This document shows, one piece after another, positions 15,404 through 21,895 of a stretch of DNA of 21,895 nt. Where the stretch lies: assembly GCA_938004375.1 (NCBI GenBank), contig CALKWH010000293.1, forward strand, positions 1 to 21,895. Direction: 5' to 3'. The notes under the pieces were generated by a model that saw nothing but the letters and a program-made list of their open reading frames with translations, searched no databases and was not told where the DNA came from. The stretch comes from an uncultured Pseudomonadota bacterium (GTDB lineage: Bacteria > Myxococcota_A > Polyangia > HGW-17). Within the stretch, counting starts at the first letter, position 1, and the number at the start of each line of letters is the position of its first letter. A program made the position numbers and the translations under genes.

Positions 15404-17002
15404 TTGCGACCACCGGAGCCCCCCGTTTCCGAGGATCGTCTGCTGTACAGCGAACTGAAGTACCGGACCCTCTTCGAGGCCGCCAAGGACGCCATTTTCT
15501 TGATGCAGGACGGACTGTTCGTGGATTGCAACCTGCAGGCGTCCACGCTCCTGGGTTGCCCGCGCGGACAGATTCTGGGGGAGGGTCCGGCGTGCTTCTC
15601 CCCTCCGGTCCAGCCCGACGGCCGGCCCTCCGCCGAGAAGGCCATGGAGATGATCGAGCTGGCCATGGAGAGGGGCAGCGCCTTCTTCGAGTGGATGCAT
15701 TGCCGTCTGGATCGGAGCCTGCTGGCCACCGAGGTCACCCTCACGCGCATGGAGCTCGCGACCCGGCCGATGCTCATGGCCATCGTGCGGGACGTGTCCG
15801 CCCGCCGGCGGATCGAGGCGGATCTGGCCCGGCACCGGGCCTACCTCGAGGACCTGGTGGCGGAGCGGACCGCCGCGCTGGAGCAGGAGCTCGCCAGCCA
15901 TCGTTCCACCGAGCAGGCCCTGCGGCAGAGCGAACACCTGCTGCGGACGGTGCTCGACAGCCTCGACGCGGTCGTCTACGTGGCCGACATGGAGACCTAC
16001 GAAATCCTGATGATCAACGAGTACGTGAAGTCCCGGTGGGGAGACATCACGGGTCGGGTCTGCTGGCAGTCGCTGCAGAAGGACCAGGAGGGGCCGTGTC
16101 CGTTCTGCACCAACGTGAAGCTGGTCGACGATGGCGGGCGCCCCAACGTTGCCCTGGTCTGGGAGTTCCGGAACACGGTCACCGGGCAGTGGTTCCAGTG
16201 CCGCGACGTGGCCATCCCCTGGAAGGACGGGCGCCTCGTCCGCATGGAGATCGCCGCCGACGTGAGCGAGCTGCGCGCCGCGCGCGAGAAGGCCGAGTCC
16301 GCCGACCGGCTCAAGTCCTCGTTTCTGGCGACCATGTCCCACGAGCTGCGCACGCCGCTGAACTCGATCATCGGCTTCTCCGGGATCCTGTTACAGGGTC
16401 TGGCCGGGCCCCTCAACGAGGAGCAGGCCCGCCAGATGGGCATGGTCTGCTCCAGCTCCGAGCACCTGCTGGCGTTGATCAACGACGTGCTGGACCTCTC
16501 CAAGATCGAGGCTGGCCAGTTGCAGATTCTGCGGGAGGCGTTCGATCTGGAGGGATCGATCGGGCGCACCCTCGAGGCGGTGCGACCAGCGGCCGAGCGC
16601 AAGGGGCTGGCGCTGATCTCCTCGATCGCGCCGGAGCTGGGGCGCCTGGTGAGCGACCGGAGGCGGGTCGAGCAGATCCTGTTCAACCTGCTGAGCAACG
16701 CCATCAAGTTCACGGACAAGGGCGAGGTCCGGCTGACCGCGCGGCGGGAGGAGGGGCGCGTCGTGGTCGAGGTGGCAGACACCGGGCTGGGCATCCGGGA
16801 GGAGGAGCTGGGGCAGTTGTTCAAGCCCTTCTCCCAGGTCGACTCCGGCATCAACAAGCGGCACGAGGGCACGGGGCTCGGGCTGTCGATCTCCCGCCGC
16901 CTCGTCGAGCTCCTGGGGGGCACGATCCGGGTCACGAGCACGTGGGGGAGCGGCAGCACGTTCGGGTTCGAGCTCCCGGCGGGAGAGGAGAAGGCCACAT
17001 GA
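15404..17002 (+). CDS. soluble PAS-PAS sensor histidine kinase
   Basis: 532-aa cytosolic kinase with no membrane helix. Order: PAS (about 17-133), coiled coil (about 134-175), PAS (about 176-290), HisKA with H313 (ATMSHELRTPLNSIIGFS), and ATPase with N432 in NLLSNAIKFTD, G1 DTGLGI (459-464) and G2 GTGLGLS (489-495). The second PAS carries a cysteine group, C220, C232 and C235 (PCPFC) and C266, which could bind metal or sense redox state. The proposed TTG start at 15404 has a strong Shine-Dalgarno. A longer version from 15125 would add 93 low-complexity residues and begin upstream of the promoter. It overlaps the next gene by four bases. Probable role: phosphate donor to the adjacent receivers. 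Confidence 0.87.
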   Translation: MRPPEPPVSEDRLLYSELKYRTLFEAAKDAIFLMQDGLFVDCNLQASTLLGCPRGQILGEGPACFSPPVQPDGRPSAEKAMEMIELAMERGSAFFEWMHCRLDRSLLATEVTLTRMELATRPMLMAIVRDVSARRRIEADLARHRAYLEDLVAERTAALEQELASHRSTEQALRQSEHLLRTVLDSLDAVVYVADMETYEILMINEYVKSRWGDITGRVCWQSLQKDQEGPCPFCTNVKLVDDGGRPNVALVWEFRNTVTGQWFQCRDVAIPWKDGRLVRMEIAADVSELRAAREKAESADRLKSSFLATMSHELRTPLNSIIGFSGILLQGLAGPLNEEQARQMGMVCSSSEHLLALINDVLDLSKIEAGQLQILREAFDLEGSIGRTLEAVRPAAERKGLALISSIAPELGRLVSDRRRVEQILFNLLSNAIKFTDKGEVRLTARREEGRVVVEVADTGLGIREEELGQLFKPFSQVDSGINKRHEGTGLGLSISRRLVELLGGTIRVTSTWGSGSTFGFELPAGEEKAT

Positions 17003-17388
17003 GGGCGTCGGTGCTGTACATCGAGGACAACGAGCAGAACTTCTACCTGGTGAACTTCATCCTCACGGGCCGGGGCTGCGAGGTCCAATGGGCCAAGGAT
17101 GGCAGGGAAGGGATCGAGCTGGCGGGCAGCCTCGAGGCGGATCTGATCCTGCTCGACATCCAGCTGCCGGTGATGGACGGCTACACGGTCGCCCGCACCC
17201 TGCGGGAGAACCCGTCGCTGCGCGCGGTGCCCATCGTGGCGCTGACCTCCTACGCGATGCCCGGAGACCGGGAAAAGGCCCTCGAGGCCGGCTGCACGGG
17301 CTACATCGAAAAGCCGATCAATCCCGCCACCTTCGCCGGCCAGATCGAGGCGTTTCTGGGGTCCGGCCCGGGCGGAGGGCGCGCATGA
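16999..17388 (+). CDS. single-domain response regulator (DivK/CheY-like receiver)
   Basis: 129-aa receiver without an output domain. Acidic pocket E9 and D10, phospho-acceptor D53 (LLDIQLPVMDG), T83 and K105 (EKPINP). The sequence style (YIEDNEQNFYLVNFIL, QLPVMDGY) is that of DivK-like receivers, which transmit by protein contact or act as phosphate shuttles. It overlaps the kinase upstream and the hybrid kinase downstream by four bases each (ATGA), so all three are probably made in fixed ratio. It likely takes phosphate from H313 of the preceding kinase or H448 of the next. Confidence 0.92.
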   Translation: MRASVLYIEDNEQNFYLVNFILTGRGCEVQWAKDGREGIELAGSLEADLILLDIQLPVMDGYTVARTLRENPSLRAVPIVALTSYAMPGDREKALEAGCTGYIEKPINPATFAGQIEAFLGSGPGGGRA

Positions 17389-19802
17389 CGGAGCGGATCC
17401 TGGTCGTCGACGACATCGCGGAGAACCGCTACCTGCTGGTCGCCCTGCTGTCGGGGCACGGCTACGAGGTGGAGACGGCAGCCGACGGCGCCGAAGCCTT
17501 GGCGGTGGCCCGCGCCCGTCCGCCGGCCCTCGTCGTGACCGACGTGCTCATGCCGGTGATGGACGGCTTCGAGTTGTGTCGTCGGTGGAAGGGCGATCCG
17601 GAGCTGGCCCGCATCCCGTTCCTCGTCTACACGGCCACCTACACCGATCCCCGGGACGAGGAGCTGGCGCTGCAACTGGGCGCGGACCGCTTTCTCCTCA
17701 AGCCCCAGAAGGTGGAGGTGCTGCTCTCGGTGGTCCGCGAGCTTCTGGCGCCGCCCGGTGGAGGTCGTCCGGAGCCCGGAAGTGGCCCCTGCAGGGAGTC
17801 CCTCGAACTCGCGCTGAGGCACAACGAGGTCCTGCTGCGCAAGCTCGAAAAGAAGGTGACCCAGCTCGAACGGGAGATCGTCCTTCGGGACGAGGTGGAG
17901 CGTGAACTGAAGGCGTCGTCGGCCCGCTGGCAGGGTACGTTCGACGCCATGCTCGATCCCGTGGCGCTGATCACCCCCGAGGGCACCATCACCCGGGCCA
18001 ACCGGGCGATGTGCGAGTACCTGGGGCTTCCGGCGTCCGCGGTCGAGGGCAGCCAGTGCTTCCGGCTCTTCCACTCGTTGAACGAGCACATCGAGGGTTG
18101 TCCCCTGGTGGTCTCCCGCAAGAGCGGCGGCCGGGAGACGATGGAGATGGTCGTCGGCGACCGGACCTTCTACGTCGTGACGGATCCCATGCCGGACGCC
18201 GACGGCCACGTCTCTGGGTACATCCACATCCTGCGGGACATCACCTCCCACAAGCGGACCGAGGCCGCCCTCCTCGAGAACGCCGGCCTGATGCGCATCG
18301 CCGCGCGGGCGGCACGGCTCGGTGGTTGGAGCGTCAACCTCGAGACGATGCGGGTCACCTGGAGCGACGAGGTGGCCGCCATCCATGGGATGCCGCCGGG
18401 GAGCTCGCCCACGGTGGACGCGGGCATGGCGTTCTATGCCCCGGAGTGGCGCGAGCGGATCCGCCAGGTGTTCGGTGCCTGCGTCCGCGACGGCGTGCCC
18501 TATGACGAGGAGATGGAGATTGTCACCGCCCAGGGCCGGAGGGTCTGGATACGGACCATCGGCGAGGCCATCCGGGACGCCACGGGCGTGACCGTGAAGG
18601 TGCAGGGTGCGTTCCAGGAGATCACCGAACGCAAGCAGGCCGAAGAGGAGCGGCGCAAACTTCACAGCCAGCTCCTGATGTCCCAGAAGATCGAGTCCAT
18701 CGGGCGCCTGGCCGGCGGCGTGGCCCACGACTTCAACAATCTGCTCTCGGTGGTCCTGGGTTACACCGGGTTCGCCCTCGAGGCCGTGAAGGACGAGGAT
18801 CCCATGCGCGCCGATCTTCTCGAGATCCGGAACGCAGGGGAGCGGGCGGCCGCGTTGACGCGCCAGTTGCTGGCCTTCTCCCGCAAGCAGATCCTGGAAC
18901 CCCAGGTGATCAACCTCAACCGCGTGATCTCCGGCATCGAGAACATGCTGCGTCGCCTGCTGGGCGAGGACGTGGAGATCCTGGTGAACCTGGATCCCGG
19001 GCTGGGAAACGCCTTGGCCGATCCTGGGCAGATCGAGCAGGTCGTGATGAATCTGGCGGTGAACGCGCGCGACGCGATGCCCGCGGGCGGCCGCCTGACC
19101 GTCGAAACCGCCAATGCCTGCCTGGACGAGGAGTACGCCGATCTGCACATGGCCATCCGCCCGGGTGAGTATGTCCGGCTCTCGGTGACCGACTCGGGGA
19201 TCGGCATGGACGCCGCCACCCGGGAGCACATCTTCGAGCCGTTCTTCACCACCAAGGAGAAGGGGAAGGGGACGGGGCTTGGACTCTCCATCGTGTACGG
19301 CATCGTCAAGCAGAGCGGGGGCTACATCTGGGTCTACAGCGAGCCCGGACGCGGTACGACGTTCAAGATCTACCTGCCCCGGGTGGAAACAGCCGAGGCC
19401 GTTCCGTCCCGCCCGCCGCTTCGGGCGGCCACCGGCCAGGAGATGGTGCTCGTCGTCGAGGACGAGCTGGCAGTGCGCCGCATCGCGGAGCGGATCCTGG
19501 TGCGCGCGGGTTATCGCGTGATCACGGCCACCGACGGGGAGGAGGCCCTCCTGTTGTGCGAGGAGCTCGGGGACCGGATCGACCTGCTGCTCACCGACGT
19601 GGTGATGCCCCGGATGAACGGCGGCGAGCTCGCCGCGCGGCTGGCCGGGGTATGCCCGCGGTTGCGCACGCTGTTCATGTCGGGCTACGCCGACCACGCG
19701 ATCGCGAACAACCAGGTCCTGCTGCCAGGAACCCACTTCATCGGGAAGCCCTTCTCGGCGGCGGAGTTGACCGCCAAGGTCCGGGCGGCTCTGGACTCCT
19801 GA
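17385..19802 (+). CDS. hybrid histidine kinase, REC-PAS-PAS-HisKA-HATPase-REC
   Basis: 805-aa cytosolic hybrid kinase. N-terminal receiver (3-122) with D9, D10, phospho-acceptor D53 and K106; coiled coil (about 141-178); PAS (about 183-288); PAS (about 300-415) of the PAS_3/PAC type; HisKA with H448 in VAHDFNNLLSVVLGY, the HDFNNLL class; ATPase with N560 (NLAVNARDAM), G1 DSGIGM (603-608) and G2 GKGTGLGLS (627-635); and a C-terminal receiver (686-803) with D738 and K788. The first PAS has a CxxxxxH...CP pattern (C225, H230, C239) similar to the Cys-rich PAS of the upstream kinase. It has no DNA-binding or enzymatic output, so it must pass phosphate to a partner such as the adjacent receiver or a gene elsewhere. 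Last gene of the cassette. Confidence 0.92.
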   Translation: MTERILVVDDIAENRYLLVALLSGHGYEVETAADGAEALAVARARPPALVVTDVLMPVMDGFELCRRWKGDPELARIPFLVYTATYTDPRDEELALQLGADRFLLKPQKVEVLLSVVRELLAPPGGGRPEPGSGPCRESLELALRHNEVLLRKLEKKVTQLEREIVLRDEVERELKASSARWQGTFDAMLDPVALITPEGTITRANRAMCEYLGLPASAVEGSQCFRLFHSLNEHIEGCPLVVSRKSGGRETMEMVVGDRTFYVVTDPMPDADGHVSGYIHILRDITSHKRTEAALLENAGLMRIAARAARLGGWSVNLETMRVTWSDEVAAIHGMPPGSSPTVDAGMAFYAPEWRERIRQVFGACVRDGVPYDEEMEIVTAQGRRVWIRTIGEAIRDATGVTVKVQGAFQEITERKQAEEERRKLHSQLLMSQKIESIGRLAGGVAHDFNNLLSVVLGYTGFALEAVKDEDPMRADLLEIRNAGERAAALTRQLLAFSRKQILEPQVINLNRVISGIENMLRRLLGEDVEILVNLDPGLGNALADPGQIEQVVMNLAVNARDAMPAGGRLTVETANACLDEEYADLHMAIRPGEYVRLSVTDSGIGMDAATREHIFEPFFTTKEKGKGTGLGLSIVYGIVKQSGGYIWVYSEPGRGTTFKIYLPRVETAEAVPSRPPLRAATGQEMVLVVEDELAVRRIAERILVRAGYRVITATDGEEALLLCEELGDRIDLLLTDVVMPRMNGGELAARLAGVCPRLRTLFMSGYADHAIANNQVLLPGTHFIGKPFSAAELTAKVRAALDS

Positions 19803-19913
19803 CTCCGTTTGCACGCAATTATCGATTGTCTTTTTTCTGGAAATCATGTATCTAATAAGCGCTATGAAAATATATGGTTTATATAAATATAACTATGTCC
19901 TTGGGAGGCATTC
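19803..19913 (+). promoter_or_regulatory. AT-rich leader upstream of the EF-hand protein gene
   Basis: A strikingly AT-rich stretch in otherwise GC-rich DNA. It contains a weak hairpin CAAT-TATCG-ATTG (19816-19828) followed by TCTTTTTT, a possible weak terminator for the hybrid kinase. Promoter-like elements include TTGTCT (19826-19831) with TCTAAT (19851-19856, spacing 19, longer than ideal) and TATAAA at 19882-19887. GGGAGG at 19903-19908 is a good ribosome site five bases before the ATG at 19914. I cannot choose among the promoter candidates. Confidence 0.45.
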
Positions 19914-21850
19914 ATGAGCGACAAACACGTGTGGCAGTTCTATAGGACCGGCGGATTCGACCAGGTGAGGCTGGACCGTGGAGAGGATCTGACGCACCTC
20001 GACGAGCTCGACCAGAAGTTGTGGGTGGCCCTCGCGTGCCCGACCCGCGGCATCGAGTTCGATCCGAAGACCCTCGACCTGATCGACACGGACAAGGACG
20101 GACGCATCCGCGCGCCGGAGATCATCGCCGCGGTGAAGTGGGCCTGCGGTCTGCTGAAGGATCCCGGGGACCTCACGCGCGGGAAGGCCGAACTGAAGCT
20201 CTCCTCGATCGACGCCGAGACCACCGACGGACGCCGTCTGGTCGAGTCCGCGAAGGAGATCCTGGCCTCCCTGGGCAAGAAGGACGCGGAAGGGATCACG
20301 GTCGACGACACGACCGACACGACCCGCATCTTTTCCCAGACCAAGTTCAACGGGGACGGTATCGTCCCGGCCGACGCCACCGACGACCCGGCGCTCCGGG
20401 CCGTCATCGAGGAGATCATCGGCATCATGGGCGCCGAGACCGACCTGTCGGGCAAGCCAGGCGTGAATCTCGCCAAGACCGATCAGTTCTTTTCCGACGC
20501 GGCCGCCTACGAAGGCTGGTGGAAGCAGGGGGAGGAGCGACCGGAGGTGCTGCCCCTGGGTGACGCCACGCCGGCCGCAGCCGGGGTGCTGTCCGAGGTC
20601 AGGGCCAAGGTCGACGACTATTTCGCTCGTTGCCGGCTGGCTGCCTTCGATGAGCGGGCCCTGGGCGCTCTGAACCTGCAGGAGACCGAGTATCTGTCCT
20701 TCGCGGCCAAGGATCTGACGATCACGGACGACGAGGTGGCCGGTTTCCCGCTGGCCCGCGTCGAGGCCAAGAAGCCGCTGCCCCTGCGCGAGGCGCTGAA
20801 CCCCGCGTGGGCGGCACGGGTGGCCCGGCTGCGCGACGAGGTCGTGACGCCGCTGCTGGGCGTGCGCGAGGTGTTGACCGAGGCCGACTGGGCGGCCGTG
20901 AAGGACAAGTTGGCGTCCCATGAGGCCTGGACGGCCTCGCGGCCGGGCGCCCAACTGGAGAAGCTCGGGGTCGCCCGCCTGCGCGAGCTCCTCGCCGGCG
21001 GTTTCCAGGACGCCATCCACGGGCTGATCGAGAAGGATCGGGCGCTGGAGGCCAACTTCCATGCCATCTCCGACGTCGACAAGCTGGTTCGTCTCCATCG
21101 GGACCTGGACCGGCTGCTCAACAACTTCGTGACCTTCCGCGACTTCTACGCCCGACGCGAGAAGTCGGTCTTCCAGGTCGGCCGGCTGTACCTGGATCAG
21201 CGCAGTTGCGACCTGTGCGTGCGGGTCGACGACATGGCCAAGCACGGCGTGATGGCCGGCCTGAGCCGCTGCTGCCTGGTCTACTGTGACCTGGTGCGGC
21301 GCCACACCGGCGAAAAGATGACCATCGCGGCGGCCTTCACCGATGGCGACTCGGACAACCTCATGGTGGGCCGCAACGGCGTGTTCTATGACCGCAGCGG
21401 CAACGACTGGGATGCCACCATCGCCAAGATCGTCGAGAACCCGATCAGCATCCGGCAGGCGTTCTGGTCCCCCTACAAGAAGTTTCTGCGGATGATCGAG
21501 GAGCAGGTCGCCAAGCGCGCGGCCGCGGCAGAGGCCTCCCGGGACGCCAAGATGCAGGCCACCGCGACCTCGACGGTGGCAGCCGACAAGCCCAAGCCGC
21601 CCGAGCCGCCGAAGAAGATGGACATCGGTACGGTCGCCGCCCTCGGCGTCGCGGTGGGTGGCATCACCGCCGCCTTCGGCGTATTGATGCAGGTGTTCTT
21701 CGGGCTGGGGATCTGGATGCCGGTGGGGATCATCGGCCTGATGCTCACGATCAGCACGCCGTCGATGATCATCGCCTGGCTCAAGCTGCGCCAGCGCAAT
21801 CTGGGTCCGTTGCTGGACGCCAACGGTTGGGCGGTCAACTCCAAGGCGAG
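19914..21850 (+). CDS. EF-hand membrane-associated protein of unknown function, truncated at contig end
   Basis: Partial gene: 645 complete codons are genuine before adapter sequence begins at 21851, so the apparent C-terminus and stop codon (21870-21872) are artefacts. A canonical EF-hand loop lies at 58-69 (D58, D60, D62, G63, I65, E69), predicting calcium binding. A degenerate second one may lie around 141-155 (FNGDGIVPAD). The middle (about 220-490) is mostly helical and includes SCDLC and RCCLVYC cysteine groups near 427-450. A Pro/Lys-rich linker (about 555-568) leads to two hydrophobic helices (about 574-598 and 601-624). There is no N-terminal signal peptide, so the EF-hand part probably stays in the cytosol, anchored by the C-terminal helices. 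I do not recognise the family or its function. Confidence 0.88.
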
Positions 21851-21895
21851 AGATCGGAAGAGCGTCGTGTAGGGAAAGAGTGTAGATCTCGGTGG
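21851..21895. other. Illumina TruSeq adapter sequence at the contig end (assembly artefact)
   Basis: From AGATCGGAAGAGCGTCGTGT onward, all 45 final bases match, from memory, the reverse complement of the Illumina TruSeq universal adapter. Translated in the frame of the preceding gene it gives the tail RDRKSVV then stop, a known contaminant peptide in sequence databases. The window is therefore the end of an assembled contig with an untrimmed adapter. Confidence 0.96.

Noticed and set aside
17301..19847. 848-codon open frame antisense to the hybrid kinase
   Set aside because: High-GC shadow frame; the sense strand encodes a clear multi-domain kinase.

Overview
High-GC bacterial DNA carrying about 14 protein-coding genes and no rRNA, tRNA or CRISPR array that I can see. 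The best lineage clue is the large secreted protein at 6211-9432. It ends in a MYXO-CTERM-type tail (Cys-rich stretch, hydrophobic helix, RRRRK) and carries many MopE-type metal-binding repeats. Together with several Cys-rich lipoproteins this suggests Myxococcota or a related deltaproteobacterial lineage. The last 45 bases (21851-21895) are not biological: they read as Illumina TruSeq adapter, so the window is the end of an assembled contig and its last gene is cut off.

Layout. Positions 1-178 hold a 36-bp tandem repeat whose units can form hairpins. Then, on the minus strand, come an ATP-grasp ligase (1912-2892), a radical SAM/SPASM enzyme one base behind it (774-1910), and a protein of unknown function (179-664). 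This looks like a small peptide-modification or peptide-ligation operon. Divergent to it on the plus strand are a TatD-family nuclease (3109-3876) and an overlapping GT39/ArnT-like membrane glycosyltransferase (3873-5969). The glycosyltransferase converges with a minus-strand block of exported Cys-rich proteins: a 498-aa MopE-repeat lipoprotein (10110-11606), a 187-aa putative lipoprotein (9533-10096) and the 1073-aa MYXO-CTERM protein (6211-9432). A divergent 88-aa Cys-rich lipoprotein (11807-12073) lies across the shared upstream region.

The right half is signalling. A methyltransferase-like protein lacking an obvious SAM-binding motif I (12100-12630) overlaps a PhoB-type regulator (12630-13325), which overlaps its PhoR-type kinase (13322-15079). 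After a 324-base non-coding gap with a near-consensus sigma-70 promoter comes a second cassette joined by two ATGA overlaps: a soluble PAS-PAS kinase (15404-17002), a single-domain receiver (16999-17388) and a REC-PAS-PAS-kinase-REC hybrid (17385-19802). None of these three has a DNA-binding output domain. An AT-rich leader then precedes an EF-hand protein with C-terminal membrane helices (19914 to contig end).

The strongest leads for new biology are the radical SAM/ATP-grasp/unknown trio, the secreted MopE plus twin-Cx3C repeat proteins, and the truncated EF-hand membrane protein. All functions are inferred from motifs read by eye; no database search was run.
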